A stretch of DNA of 64,000 nt from Cupriavidus necator A5-1 (GCF_000744095.1 NZ_JQLI01000001.1:2480001-2544000), one strand, 5' to 3'; counted from the stretch's first letter, positions 25,091-34,788 are shown. The notes: generated by a model not told the origin, from the sequence alone. Translations and numbers: made by a program.

Positions 25091-26326
25091 ATGTCCAGCA
25101 ACCTCATCGTGAGCCAGCCGGCCGCCGACCCACCGGCGCCACTCGAATTGCGCGACATCTATGCCGCCCTGTCCGGCCTGTGCGCCAGCCTGGTGGCAAT
25201 CGGCCTCGCACGTTTTGCCTACACCGCGCTGATCCCGCCGTTGATCCAGGCGCACTGGTTCCCGGCCTCGCTGACGGTGGCGCTGGGCGCGGCCAATTTT
25301 GCCGGCTACCTGGCTGGTGCCTTGCTGGGGCGGCCACTGGTGTCGGTCTGGTCGAACCGGACGGTGTTGCGCATGCTGATGCTGGCGGCCACGGTGGCAT
25401 TCTTTGCCTGCGCCTGGCCGCTGTCCGTCGCGTGGTTCTTCGCCTGGCGCTTTGTCTCGGGCCTTGCCGGCGGGGCGATCATGGTGCTAGTGGCGACCTC
25501 GATCCTGCCGCATATCCCCGCGCCGCGCCGCGGCTTCGTGATGGGGACGATCTTCCTGGGGCTTGGGCTGGGCATCGCGGTGTCTGGCACGCTGGTGCCG
25601 CGCCTGCTGCAGTCCGGCCTGCGCGAGACATGGCTGGGGCTGGGCGCGTTGTCGCTGGCGCTGACGGCATTCAGCTGGTTCGGATGGCCGGGCCAGTTGC
25701 CGCAGGCATCGACAAGCGCGGGCGCGGCTGCAACAACTTCTGCCACGATGGCACCGGAAGCCCGCCGCAAGCTGCACCTGCTATACGCGCAGTACGCGAT
25801 CAACGCCTTCGGGCTGGTGCCGGCCATGATGCTGCTGGTGGATCTTGTCGCGCGCGGGCTGGGGCGCGGCAGCAATGTTGGCGCGTCGTACTGGGTGCTG
25901 TATGGCATCGGTGCAATTGCGGGGCCATTGGTGTGCGGCTTTGCCGGTGACCGGCTCGGGTTTGGTACTGCGTATCGGGTCGCGCTACTGCTGCAGGGAT
26001 TGGCGACTGCGTTGCTGGCGCTGTGCGGCCAACCTTTGGCCGTAGGTGTGGCTGCGGTGGTGCTCGGTGCCTTCACGCCCGGCATTGCGCCGCTGGGCCT
26101 GGGCGCGATCCAGGAGACGCTGCCGGACGATCCGGTCGCGCAGCGTGCGGCGTGGAGCCATGCGACCAGTGCCTTTGCGCTGTTCCAGGCGCTCGCGGGC
26201 TATGGCTATGCGTGGATGTTTGCGCATTCGCATGAGAACTACGCGCTGATTTTCGGCTGCGGCGCAGTGGCGCTGGCGCTTGCACTGGCCGTGAGCCTGG
26301 CCGGCGCGCGCCCTGCGGCACGCTGA
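25091..26326 (+). CDS. YbfB/YjiJ-family MFS transporter
   Basis: 411 residues, about 12 helices. The start ALSGLCASLVAIGLARFAYTALIPPLIQAHWF and the GRPLVSVWSNRTVLR loop are characteristic of the YbfB/YjiJ group of MFS proteins. No substrate is known for most members. The start at 25091 follows GGAGAGC and gives the family N-terminus; upstream in-frame sequence is Arg/Ala-rich and not protein-like. It lies between the TetR gene and the old yellow enzyme gene and may export the compound that they sense and reduce. Confidence 0.87.
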   Translation: MSSNLIVSQPAADPPAPLELRDIYAALSGLCASLVAIGLARFAYTALIPPLIQAHWFPASLTVALGAANFAGYLAGALLGRPLVSVWSNRTVLRMLMLAATVAFFACAWPLSVAWFFAWRFVSGLAGGAIMVLVATSILPHIPAPRRGFVMGTIFLGLGLGIAVSGTLVPRLLQSGLRETWLGLGALSLALTAFSWFGWPGQLPQASTSAGAAATTSATMAPEARRKLHLLYAQYAINAFGLVPAMMLLVDLVARGLGRGSNVGASYWVLYGIGAIAGPLVCGFAGDRLGFGTAYRVALLLQGLATALLALCGQPLAVGVAAVVLGAFTPGIAPLGLGAIQETLPDDPVAQRAAWSHATSAFALFQALAGYGYAWMFAHSHENYALIFGCGAVALALALAVSLAGARPAAR

Positions 26327-26417
26327 GCGCCGCCGGCAGCAAAACCGGCATCGGCCTAGAATCTTGTTTTCCGGCCCCTGAAAGGGGCCAGCCCGACCCT
26401 GCAAGGAGCACCACCGC

Positions 26418-27533
26418 ATGAGCCAATTGTTCGAACCGCTCGCTATCGGCAACCTCACGCTGGCCAACCGCATCACCATTGCGCCGATGTGCCAGTACTC
26501 CGCTGAAGACGGCAACGCCGGCGACTGGCACATGATCCATCTCGGTTCGCTGGCGCTGTCCGGCGCGGGCATGCTGATCGTGGAAGCCACCGCGGTGTCG
26601 CCGGAAGGGCGCATCACGCCGCAGGACCTGGGGCTGTACTCGGACGACAACGAAGCGGCGCTGGCGCGCGTGCTGAAGGCGATCCGCGCGCATTCGCCAA
26701 TCGCCGTGGCGATCCAGCTGGCGCATGCCGGCCGCAAGGCGTCGAGCCATGCGCCGTGGGATGGCGGCCAGCAGATCGCGCCCGATGCACCCCGTGGCTG
26801 GCATGCCGTGGCGCCGTCGGCGGTGCCGCATGGTCAGGAGGAGGTGCCTCCCGTTGCCCTGGACCGCGCCGGCATGGACAAGGTGCGCGATGACTTTGTC
26901 GCGGCGGCCCGGCGTGCGGCGCGGCTGGGGTTGGATGGCATCGAGATCCATGCCGCGCACGGCTACCTGCTGCACCAGTTCCTGTCGCCGCTGGCCAATC
27001 ATCGCGATGACGAGTACGGCGGCAGCCTGGAGAACCGCATGCGCTTCCCGATCGAAGTGTTCGATGCGGTGCGTGAAGCCTTCCCGTCCGATCGCCCGGT
27101 ATGGATGCGCATCTCGGCGACCGACTGGGTGCCGGGCGGATGGGATATCGAAGGCACGGTGGCGTTGTCGAAGGCGCTGAAGGCGCGCGGCTGCGCGGCG
27201 ATCCACGTGACCACCGGAGGCGTGTCGCCGCAGCAGGCGATCAAGCTCGGACCGGGGTACCAGGTCCCATATGCACAGCGCGTGAAGGCCGAGGTCGGCC
27301 TGCCGACCATCGCGGTGGGCCTGATCACCGAGCCGGAGCAGGCCGAGGCGATCATCGCCAACCACGAGGCCGATGCCGTGTCGCTGGCGCGTGCGATGCT
27401 GTACGACCCGCGCTGGCCCTGGCATGCCGCGGCGCGGCTGGGCGCCAGCGTGCAGGCCCCGAAGCAATACTGGCGGTCGCAGCCGCGCGAGCTTAAGGAC
27501 TTGTTCGCGGGCGCGGCCTTCGGGCAGCGCTAG
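26418..27533 (+). CDS. old yellow enzyme-family flavin oxidoreductase (XenA/YqjM-type)
   Basis: NADPH-dependent FMN enzyme of 371 residues that reduces activated C=C bonds (enals, enones, quinones, nitro compounds). The start LFEPLAIGNLTLANRITIAPMCQYSAEDG contains the cysteine typical of the XenA/thermophilic-like class. The substrate-binding histidine pair appears in EIHAAHGYLLHQFLSPLANHRDDEYGGSLENR, and the C-terminal GLITEPEQAEAI/AMLYDPRWPWHAAARLGA segment is also of this class. AAGGAG precedes the ATG. It is 28 bp from the glyoxalase-fold gene and likely in one operon with it. Confidence 0.93.
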   Translation: MSQLFEPLAIGNLTLANRITIAPMCQYSAEDGNAGDWHMIHLGSLALSGAGMLIVEATAVSPEGRITPQDLGLYSDDNEAALARVLKAIRAHSPIAVAIQLAHAGRKASSHAPWDGGQQIAPDAPRGWHAVAPSAVPHGQEEVPPVALDRAGMDKVRDDFVAAARRAARLGLDGIEIHAAHGYLLHQFLSPLANHRDDEYGGSLENRMRFPIEVFDAVREAFPSDRPVWMRISATDWVPGGWDIEGTVALSKALKARGCAAIHVTTGGVSPQQAIKLGPGYQVPYAQRVKAEVGLPTIAVGLITEPEQAEAIIANHEADAVSLARAMLYDPRWPWHAAARLGASVQAPKQYWRSQPRELKDLFAGAAFGQR

Positions 27534-27561
27534 CTGCCGGTCACCACAGGAGACAAGCACC

Positions 27562-27984
27562 ATGAAACCGCGCATCACGCTGATCACGCTGGGCGTCGAC
27601 GACCTGGAGCGCGCCGTGCGCTTCTATCGCGACGGCATGGGGCTGCCCACGGCGGGCATTGTGGGCGAGCAATACGAACATGGGGCGGTCGCGTTCTTCG
27701 ACCTGCAGGCCGGGCTGAAGCTTGCGGTGTGGCCGCGTGCGAGCCTCGCGCATGACACGGGGCTGGCGGTGTCGCCGCGCGCGACTACGGATTTCTCGCT
27801 GGCGCACAACGTTGCGGGCAAGGCGGAAGTGGATGCGGTGATGGCCCAGGCGCTGGCCGCGGGTGCCAGCGTGGTCAAGCCGGCGCAGGCTACGTTCTGG
27901 GGCGGGTATGCCGGTTATTTCCAGGATCCCGACGGGCACCTGTGGGAGATCGCCTGGAATCCGCAGATGTTGCCTGAGGACTGA
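27562..27984 (+). CDS. VOC (glyoxalase/dioxygenase-fold) family protein
   Basis: A 140-residue two-module VOC protein. ITLGVDDLERAVRFYRDGMGLP opens the first beta-alpha module; the second module carries GYAGYFQDPDGHLWEIAWNP with the usual terminal metal-ligand Glu. AGGAGA precedes the start. Members include glyoxalase I, fosfomycin-resistance proteins and dioxygenases; the pairing with an old yellow enzyme and TetR suggests electrophile detoxification, by analogy to gloA beside nemA. Confidence 0.88.
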   Translation: MKPRITLITLGVDDLERAVRFYRDGMGLPTAGIVGEQYEHGAVAFFDLQAGLKLAVWPRASLAHDTGLAVSPRATTDFSLAHNVAGKAEVDAVMAQALAAGASVVKPAQATFWGGYAGYFQDPDGHLWEIAWNPQMLPED

Positions 27985-28309
27985 CGCGTCGCCACCGCAT
28001 TACGCCTGGCCCCAACGGGTCGGGCACAAGCAGCATCACGTCACGCCGCCGTCAGCAGGGGGGTGTGTACCATCGCGCGCAGATCCTTCCCTCAAGCGCT
28101 TTCGTTTGCGGCAATGCACCATGGTGTGGTGCGCTGCCGCAAAGGGATTTCCATGATTGCCACGCCACCTGCAAGTGTTGACTATGCTTTCAACAGACAG
28201 CCATAGCAGCGCCGCCGGGCGGCCCCCCACGCATTTCCCACGCTTTTCCCGCCCGGTCGGCAGACCACCGAAGTAAAGCAATAACAACAAAATGGCAAGG
28301 GAGACATCC

Positions 28310-28477
28310 ATGCAAGTCTATGACAGCCTGCTGTATGTGACTGCGATGGTGCTGGTGTGCTTGTATGTGTACCTGGGCGTGCTGTCCCGCAGCACGGCGA
28401 TCAAGCTGGGTTCCCCGGCGATCGTCGCGGGCCTGGTGCTCGCCTATTCGCTGTCCCCGCTACATTCGGGCGGCTGA
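28310..28477 (+). CDS. small two-helix membrane protein
   Basis: 55 residues with two hydrophobic stretches (SLLYVTAMVLVCLYVYLGVLS and GSPAIVAGLVLAYSLSPL) separated by a short polar loop (RSTAIK). GGGAGA lies at a good distance before the ATG at 28310; an ATG at 28292 would add six residues. I recognise no family. It is convergent with the hybrid kinase gene and 325 bp downstream of the glyoxalase-fold gene. Confidence 0.6.
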   Translation: MQVYDSLLYVTAMVLVCLYVYLGVLSRSTAIKLGSPAIVAGLVLAYSLSPLHSGG

Positions 28478-28510
28478 CGCCGCCGGCCCCCGCCTGAACG
28501 GCGGCGCCGC

Positions 28511-30358
28511 TCATTCTGCCTCGGCCGGCGCCTGACGGCCGAGGCTGTCTTCGCCCTGTGCAGACGTTTGGCGCAGCAGCGCGTCGATGGCTTGCAGCAG
28601 TTCCTGTGGTTCCACGGGCTTGTGCAGCAGTGCCGTCCCGGCCGCGTGCGCGGTGCGCAACCGGTCTGCCGCAGTATCCCCCGTGATCAGGATCGCCGGC
28701 ACGTGCCAGCCTAGCCGCTGGCGGATCGCGTCCAGCGCTTCCTGGCCCGTGCGGTGGCCGCGCAGGCGGTAATCCGCCAGGATCAGTCCCGGTGTGAAAG
28801 TCACCAGTGCCCGCAGCGCATCCTCCTCGGATTCGGCCGTGCGGCATTCGCATTGCCATATGGCGAGGAGCTCTGACATCGCCGTGCAGATCGCCACATC
28901 GTCGTCGATGACCAGCACGCGCAGCCCGTCCAGCCCGCGCGATGCCAGCGGGCGCGGGGCATCTTCCGGCGTGCTCCATGCCTGCGGCATGTTGAAGCGG
29001 AACACCGAGCCGTGTCCCGGCCGCGAGCCGAGCGTCACTCGCGTGTGCATGGTGCGCACCAGACCGTCGACGATCGCAAGGCCCAGTCCCAACCCTTTGC
29101 GCTGGTCGCGCTCGGGATTGCCGAGCTGGTGGAATTCCCGAAAGATGTCGCGGTGCTGGGCCACGGGAATGCCGATGCCCGTGTCCCACACTTCGATCAC
29201 GGCATGCAGCCGGCGCTTGCGACAGGCGACCAGCACGCCGCCTTGCTGCGTATAGCGGATGGCATTGGCGATCAGGTTGCGCAGCACCAGCTCGACCAGC
29301 GTTGGGTCGCCGTACAGCGTGGCGGTGGTATCGCGCGTGCGGTAGACCAGCCCGCGCGCATCGGCCTGCGGGGCGAACTCGTTCTCGAGCTTGTGCAGCA
29401 GCGGCTGCAGGCGAAACGAGCGCGGCCGGGGCGTGATCACGCCGGCTTCCAGCTTGGAGAAGTCCAGCAGCGAGTTCAGCATCTCGCGCGCGGCGCCGGA
29501 TGAGGCTTCGATATGCGCCACCAGCTGGCGCTGGCGCTCGTCCAGCCCGGTGCGCCCGAGCGACACCAGGAACAGCCCCATCGCGTGCAGCGGCTGGCGC
29601 AGGTCGTGGCTGGCGGATGCCAGGAACACCGACTTGGCCCGGCTGGCTTCCTCGGCCGCGTGCTGCGCCGCCTCGGCGCGAGCGGTCTGATCGCGCAGCT
29701 GCGAGATCAGCTCTACGTTCTCGAAACGTAGCGCGATCGAATGCCGCGCCACGTGCGAGTAGTTGCGCGCGAACACCATCAGCACGAACAGGTACAGGGG
29801 CGTGCCCAGGAACATCGGCAGGTACTCGATGTCACCGGTGGCCAGAAACACCATCCACACCGGCACGATCGACGGGATAAAGAAGCCGATCGCCACTGGC
29901 AGGCACGCCGAGAACACCGCCAGCGCGGCGGCACTCATGCCGGCGATCAGTGACAGCACGCAGATCACCACGGCGGGCAGGCGCACGTCCAGGTACAGCC
30001 ACGCCACCAGCCCCCACAGTGCGCCGATCAGCGCCAGCATCGCCGTCATGCCGCGCGCATAGCGCGCCGCGCCGGCTTCGGTCAAACGCCCGGGCAACCT
30101 CAGCCGTCCGAAGTATGCCACCGCGCAGGCCAGGCCCATCGCACAGGCCCAGGGCAGGGCGCCCGGGCGCTCGCCGCTCAGCGTCAGGCCCGCCGCCAAG
30201 ATAAAGGCGGCCAGCGAGCAACCCAGCATGGCGATGCCAAAGCTCTGGTCGATCAGCGCCATCTGCGCGGCCAGCAGGCGCGGCTCATCGAAGCGGGGCA
30301 GCAGGCGCAGCCGGCCCGGTTGCGTCGCGCCCTTGTCTGCGCCGGTGTGCGCGATCAT
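28511..30358 (-). CDS. hybrid sensor histidine kinase
   Basis: 615 residues. The N-terminus (about residues 40-195) holds six hydrophobic segments, so the sensor domain is membrane-integral. A short coiled coil (residues 215-245) leads to the HisKA domain with phosphoacceptor His251 in ASASHDLRQPLHAMG. The ATPase domain follows (NLIANAIRY N-box, DTGIGI G1, GLGLGLAI G2), and a C-terminal receiver begins VLVIDDDVAICTAMSELL with the phospho-Asp in ILADYRLRG. Its ATG overlaps the stop of the response regulator (ATGA), so the two are translationally coupled. The signal is unknown. Confidence 0.93.
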   Translation of the reverse strand: MIAHTGADKGATQPGRLRLLPRFDEPRLLAAQMALIDQSFGIAMLGCSLAAFILAAGLTLSGERPGALPWACAMGLACAVAYFGRLRLPGRLTEAGAARYARGMTAMLALIGALWGLVAWLYLDVRLPAVVICVLSLIAGMSAAALAVFSACLPVAIGFFIPSIVPVWMVFLATGDIEYLPMFLGTPLYLFVLMVFARNYSHVARHSIALRFENVELISQLRDQTARAEAAQHAAEEASRAKSVFLASASHDLRQPLHAMGLFLVSLGRTGLDERQRQLVAHIEASSGAAREMLNSLLDFSKLEAGVITPRPRSFRLQPLLHKLENEFAPQADARGLVYRTRDTTATLYGDPTLVELVLRNLIANAIRYTQQGGVLVACRKRRLHAVIEVWDTGIGIPVAQHRDIFREFHQLGNPERDQRKGLGLGLAIVDGLVRTMHTRVTLGSRPGHGSVFRFNMPQAWSTPEDAPRPLASRGLDGLRVLVIDDDVAICTAMSELLAIWQCECRTAESEEDALRALVTFTPGLILADYRLRGHRTGQEALDAIRQRLGWHVPAILITGDTAADRLRTAHAAGTALLHKPVEPQELLQAIDALLRQTSAQGEDSLGRQAPAEAE

Positions 30359-30990
30359 CGCGCCGCCTGCACCAGCCCGCGGCGCTGGGCCTCGAGGATG
30401 GCTTCCACTCGGCTGACTACGCCAAGGTGGCCCAGGATTGCGGCGACGTGGACGCGCACGGTGTTTTCGGACAGGCCCATGTGGTAGGCGATGACCTTGT
30501 TCGAGCGGCCAAGCGTGAGCTGGTGCAGCACTTCGAGCTGGCGCGGCGTCAGCGTGCTGGTGGCGTAGGGAGCGGGCGCGGGATTGATACCGGCATCGGC
30601 ATCGCCGGAGAAATGGGTGCCGCCCGACAGGCAACAGGCAATCGCTTCCTCGATTTCGCGCGCATCGGCCGACTTGGGCAGGAAGCCTGCAATCTCGCGC
30701 CGCACCTCGGCCGGAATCGTCTCCAGGCCCGACGTGCCCGACACAATCAGGATGCGCGCCGTGGCGAAATGCCGGCGCAGCACCTTGACGCCCTCGATGC
30801 CGTTCAGGCCAGGCATCTGGATATCCAGCAGCACGATGTCGACCGCGGCGCCGCCATGGTCCTGCACGGCTTGCATCACGGAGCCGGCCTCGATGATGTG
30901 TTCGACGCTGGGGCTGTCGGCCAGCACCAGGCGCAGTCCGGTACGGAACAGGGTGTGGTCGTCGATCAGCAGCAGTCGGGCTCGGGGCAT
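30355..30990 (-). CDS. NarL/FixJ-type response regulator
   Basis: 211 residues. The receiver domain contains the acidic pair in LLLIDDHTLFRTGL, the phospho-Asp in DIVLLDIQMPGLNGIEG, and the conserved Lys in GFLPKSA. The LuxR-type HTH (LTPRQLEVLHQLTLGRSNKVIAYHMGLSENTVRVHVAAILGHLGV) closes the protein. The start at 30990 places the receiver at the N-terminus; a 34-residue longer form from 31092 is possible but looks non-conserved. Neither start has a strong Shine-Dalgarno. It is encoded upstream of, and coupled to, its cognate hybrid kinase. Confidence 0.92.
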   Translation of the reverse strand: MPRARLLLIDDHTLFRTGLRLVLADSPSVEHIIEAGSVMQAVQDHGGAAVDIVLLDIQMPGLNGIEGVKVLRRHFATARILIVSGTSGLETIPAEVRREIAGFLPKSADAREIEEAIACCLSGGTHFSGDADAGINPAPAPYATSTLTPRQLEVLHQLTLGRSNKVIAYHMGLSENTVRVHVAAILGHLGVVSRVEAILEAQRRGLVQAAR

Positions 30991-31332
30991 GGCTTGGGGA
31001 CGGGTCACCGGGGGAGGCGGTGCTGGGAGGCTCCCGGTCCCGGCAGGAGTGCAGGGAAAGACATTGGACAAGAATCTGGCGCCCTTGTCCATGCACCAGG
31101 TGCGTCAGCGCGACTAGTCCGGAAAGATTATTTGCCGCGCGGCGATGCGATGCGAAGATTCGTGTCGTGGACAGTTCCGCGACGTGTCCGCACCACTTTT
31201 CGTTACCCACTACCACCCGGCTGTGGGTATTTTTTTGTCTGTGGCTTGGCGACGGGGCGAGAAAAAGCCCGCGCAGCAGGCTATGGGCGATTGACCGGCA
31301 TGTCGTGGAGCGATCCCTGACGTGTTGGCGCG

Positions 31333-31977
31333 CTAAGCGGCAGCCCGCAACAGCCGCGGCCAAGGACCGGCAGGCGGTGGCGTCCGGCTGCCCGTGCTGC
31401 AGTCCTCCACCAGCCGCGCCGCATCGATGCCGAACCAGTTTTGCCACGCGCGCGCCAGCGCCGCGCGGGAGCGCAGGCCGGCATGCCCGGCCAGCAGGTC
31501 GAGCGATGGCACCGGGCCGGCAGCGGTGGCGAGCGCGTGCAGCGCATGCGCGGCGCGTTGCTCGCGCACCAGCGGGTGTAGCGCCTCGCCCTCGGCAAAC
31601 AGCCGTGCGCGCACCAGGCGCGCCGGTACCTGCCAGTGCGTGGCCAGGCGTTCGGCGTTCCAGTCGGTATCGGGGCGGGCGAAGACCAGCTCGGCCAGAG
31701 CGCGTGACCATGGCTTGTCGCCGGGCTTGCCAATCAGGCGTGGACAGTCGCTGTCGGGCACGGCAGTCAGCACGATGGCGCAGGGCTGCTGCCAGGTGCC
31801 GGGCAGGTCGCAGTCGAAGTGGGCGAAGGCGTGGACCACGAACGGGTCGCCGGGCCGCACCTCGCGCCGCGCGTTGGCGTCGCGCAGGCTGGCCGTGCCG
31901 TGCAGCGCCTGGACGTGCACGGCGAACGGAAAGCGCAGGCGGGCAAAACGGACGTGGTGACGGCTGACAAGCGGCAT
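31333..31977 (-). CDS. AraC-like regulator with cupin-type N-terminus
   Basis: About 214 residues. The first half (MPLVSRHHVRFARLRFPFAV, then ANARREVRPGDPFVVHAFAHFDCDLPG) resembles the cupin-like ligand domain of some AraC proteins. The second half (WNAERLATHWQVPARLVRARLFAEGEALHPLVREQRAAHALHAL) reads as an AraC-type helix-turn-helix, with a second degenerate HTH after it. No strong ribosome-binding site is seen. It is a stand-alone gene upstream of the two-component system on the same strand, separated by about 340 bp. Target unknown. Confidence 0.65.
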   Translation of the reverse strand: MPLVSRHHVRFARLRFPFAVHVQALHGTASLRDANARREVRPGDPFVVHAFAHFDCDLPGTWQQPCAIVLTAVPDSDCPRLIGKPGDKPWSRALAELVFARPDTDWNAERLATHWQVPARLVRARLFAEGEALHPLVREQRAAHALHALATAAGPVPSLDLLAGHAGLRSRAALARAWQNWFGIDAARLVEDCSTGSRTPPPAGPWPRLLRAAA

Positions 31978-32140
31978 GCAGAACACAACCCGGAAGCTTG
32001 GCGGACGCGCCCGGGGGGCGCGGCCGGTAACTGTCGCAGGATTCTACGGGTCGCGCAAGGCCGTCAATGTCGTCCGGTTGACAGTTGCGCGTGGTGGCGG
32101 TGACGCTGGCACTACAGCGAGCGACAGATCGCTTAGGTCG

Positions 32141-32845
32141 CTATAGGTCGGACAAGCCGAAGTGACGCAGCCGCGGCAGGTCGGTCACGCGGATACTCTG
32201 GTAGGACAGGTGGACCATGCCCGCATCGGCCAGCCGCCGCAGCGCCTGGTTGACCCGTTGCCGCGACAGGCCGGTGAGCAGGCCGATCTCTTCCTGAGAC
32301 AACTCCAGCACGGGGCTGGTGCGCGGATACAGGTCCGGGTGGAACAGCTGCGCGATGGCCTGCGCCACGCGCGCATCGGCGCCCAGCAGCCGGTCGTTCT
32401 GCACGGTGGCGATGAACTGGCCCATGCGCTCGTTGAGCTGGCGCACGACAAAGCTCGCGAACGGGAGGCTCTGCGCCAGCAGTGTATTGAACACCGGCTC
32501 CGGCACCAGCAGCACTTGCGAATCGCGGATCGCGATCACGTCGTAGCGACGGTGCTCACGCTTGATCACGCTGCCTTCGCCGCACCACCCGCCGGCCGGC
32601 ACGCCGGAGAAGGTGCAGCCGCGCCCGTCGGGCGTATAGACCGCCAGCTTGATCAGGCCGCTGTCCACGCCGATCCAGTGGCGCGAGGGCTCGCCGCGCC
32701 GCGCGATGAAGGCGCCGGCCGCAAAGGACTGCAGCACGGTTTCGCGCGCGGCCAGCGCCTGGTGTGCCGGCGACAGGGCGCCGAACCACGCGTGGCCGGC
32801 CAGGATCGATGTCGGCGCGAGGGGCGGGTCTGCGGGTGCGCTCAT
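32141..32845 (-). CDS. Crp/Fnr-family transcriptional regulator
   Basis: 234 residues. The cyclic-nucleotide-binding-like beta-roll (residues 15-130; SFAAGAFIARRGEPSRHWIGVDSGLIKLAVYTPDGRGCTFSG) is followed by a long dimerisation helix. A winged helix-turn-helix then contains LSQEEIGLLTGLSRQRVNQALRRLADAGMV. It has no N-terminal cysteine cluster as in Fnr, so oxygen sensing through an iron-sulfur cluster is unlikely. It is divergent from the acyl-CoA synthetase gene at 33132 with a 286-bp gap. Confidence 0.9.
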   Translation of the reverse strand: MSAPADPPLAPTSILAGHAWFGALSPAHQALAARETVLQSFAAGAFIARRGEPSRHWIGVDSGLIKLAVYTPDGRGCTFSGVPAGGWCGEGSVIKREHRRYDVIAIRDSQVLLVPEPVFNTLLAQSLPFASFVVRQLNERMGQFIATVQNDRLLGADARVAQAIAQLFHPDLYPRTSPVLELSQEEIGLLTGLSRQRVNQALRRLADAGMVHLSYQSIRVTDLPRLRHFGLSDL

Positions 32846-33131
32846 GGCAGGGAAGACTTTAGCGGCATGGACGCGAGCGGTACGGGCAGCATCCTTGTAA
32901 GAATCGTGTAAGCCTTGACTGGCGCGGGTTTGCGGGCGGTTTGTCGTCTGGGCGACAGTGCGCCGGCGTGTGCGATGATAGCCTTGTGCCAGAAAAAGTG
33001 ACAGCGCCGCAAGACGCCCACATCACAGCCGCCCCGGCCAGCGCTGCAGTACCGCAGCGCAATGACACCCTGAGCGACGACTGGCACGGCACGCCGCCGC
33101 CAGCGCCGCCAGACCAACGGAGACACCCGTC

Positions 33132-34766
33132 ATGCCCACCGATTTCGACAGCGGCCTGGCCCGCAATGCGGCCAACTTCGTGCCGCTCACGCCCATCGAC
33201 TTTCTGGTCCGCGCCGCCGAGGTATATGGCGAGCGCTTGGCCATCGTGCACGGACCGCTGCGCCAGAACTGGCGCGACACGTATGCGCGCGCACGCCGAC
33301 TGGCCAGCGCGCTGGCGGGTGCCGGCGTCGGCAAGGGCGATACCGTGGCCGCGCTGCTGCCCAACACACCGGCGATGGTGGAGGCGCACTTCGGCGTGCC
33401 GATGGCGGGCGCGGTGCTCAACGCGCTCAATATCCGGCTCGATGCCGCCAACCTGGTGTTCATGCTGCGCCATGGCGAGGCGCGCGTGCTGCTGGCCGAT
33501 ACCGAGTTCGCCGACCTGGCGCGGCAGATGGCGCTGGAGATCCCGGGCCTCAAGGTGATTGCCGTGCATGACACGCTGGGCCCGCAGGCAGAGCCGTTCG
33601 GCACCACCGACTACGAGTCTTTCCTTGCCTCCGGCGATCCCGGGTACACGTGGCAAATGCCGGCCGACGAGTGGGACGCTATCGCGCTGAACTACACCTC
33701 CGGCACCACCGGCGACCCCAAGGGCGTGGTCTACCATCACCGCGGCGCGGCCATCAACGCCGTGTCCAATATCCTTGAATGGGACCTGCCCAAGCACCCG
33801 GTCTACCTGTGGACGCTGCCGATGTTCCACTGCAACGGCTGGTGCTTCCCATGGACCATCGCGGCGCGCGCGGGCATCAACGTGTGCCTGCGCAAGTTCG
33901 AACCAAAGCTGGTGTTCGACCTGATGCGCGATGAAGGCGTGACGCACTATTGCGCCGCGCCGATCGTGCATACCGCGCTGGTCAACGCGCCTGCCGCGTG
34001 GCGCGAAGGCGTGCGCGGCCCGGTCCGCGGCATGGTTGCCGGCGCGCCGCCGCCGGCCGCGGTGCTCGCGCAGATGGAAGCGATGGGGTTCGAACTGACC
34101 CACGTCTACGGCCTGACTGAAGTCTATGGCCCGGCCGCGGTCTGCGCCGAGCAGGATGACTGGAGCACGCTGTCCGAGCAGGACCGCGCGGTCAAGAAGG
34201 CGCGCCAGGGCGTGCGCTACCACCTGCAGTCGCAGGTGGCAGTGCTCGATCCCGATTCGATGCAGCCCGTGCCCGCCGATGGCGAAACCATCGGCGAGAT
34301 CATGTTCCGCGGCAACATCTGCATGAAGGGCTACCTGAAGAACGAAAAGGCCACGCGTGAAGCTTTTGCCGGCGGCTGGTTCCATACCGGCGACCTGGGC
34401 GTGCGCATGCCCGACGGCTATATCAAGATCAAGGACCGCAGCAAGGACATCATCATCTCCGGCGGCGAGAACATCTCCAGCGTGGAGGTGGAAGACGCGC
34501 TCTACCGGCACCCCGCGGTGCTCGCGGCAGCGGTGGTGGCGCAACCCGATGCGAAGTGGGGCGAGACGCCGTGCGCGTTTGTCGAGCTGAAGGAAGGCGC
34601 CAGCGTCAGCGCGGAAGAATTGATCGCGCATTGCCGCACGCTGCTGGCGGGCTTCAAGGTGCCCAAGGCGGTGTATTTCGGGCCCTTGCCCAAGACCTCG
34701 ACGGGCAAGATCCAGAAGTTCGAGCTGCGCCGCAAGGTGAAGTCAGGGTCGGCGATCGACGTCTGA
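33132..34766 (+). CDS. acyl-CoA synthetase (AMP-forming, medium/long-chain type)
   Basis: 544 residues. Activates a carboxylic acid to its CoA thioester through an acyl-adenylate. The P-loop-like motif YTSGTTGDPKGVVYHHRG, the A5 motif HVYGLTEVYGPAAVC, the hinge and A8 region WFHTGDLGVRMPDGYIKIKDRSKDIIISGGENISS and the A10 lysine in PKTSTGKIQKFELR are complete, so the enzyme should be active. The sequence type is close to the DmdB-like/fatty-acyl-CoA ligase group with broad medium-chain range. Divergent from the Crp/Fnr regulator. Confidence 0.93.
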   Translation: MPTDFDSGLARNAANFVPLTPIDFLVRAAEVYGERLAIVHGPLRQNWRDTYARARRLASALAGAGVGKGDTVAALLPNTPAMVEAHFGVPMAGAVLNALNIRLDAANLVFMLRHGEARVLLADTEFADLARQMALEIPGLKVIAVHDTLGPQAEPFGTTDYESFLASGDPGYTWQMPADEWDAIALNYTSGTTGDPKGVVYHHRGAAINAVSNILEWDLPKHPVYLWTLPMFHCNGWCFPWTIAARAGINVCLRKFEPKLVFDLMRDEGVTHYCAAPIVHTALVNAPAAWREGVRGPVRGMVAGAPPPAAVLAQMEAMGFELTHVYGLTEVYGPAAVCAEQDDWSTLSEQDRAVKKARQGVRYHLQSQVAVLDPDSMQPVPADGETIGEIMFRGNICMKGYLKNEKATREAFAGGWFHTGDLGVRMPDGYIKIKDRSKDIIISGGENISSVEVEDALYRHPAVLAAAVVAQPDAKWGETPCAFVELKEGASVSAEELIAHCRTLLAGFKVPKAVYFGPLPKTSTGKIQKFELRRKVKSGSAIDV

Positions 34767-34788
34767 ACGGACTGGAGCGATGCCGCCG

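Noticed and set aside
26373..26389. Hairpin GGCCCCT-GAA-AGGGGCC before the old yellow enzyme gene
   Set aside because: Could be a terminator or a chance GC palindrome; no T-tract, and it lies inside a likely operon, so it was not called as a feature.
28480..28505. GC-rich hairpin (GCCGCC...GGCGGC) between the small membrane gene and the hybrid kinase
   Set aside because: Stem is short with a long loop and no T-run; too weak to call.
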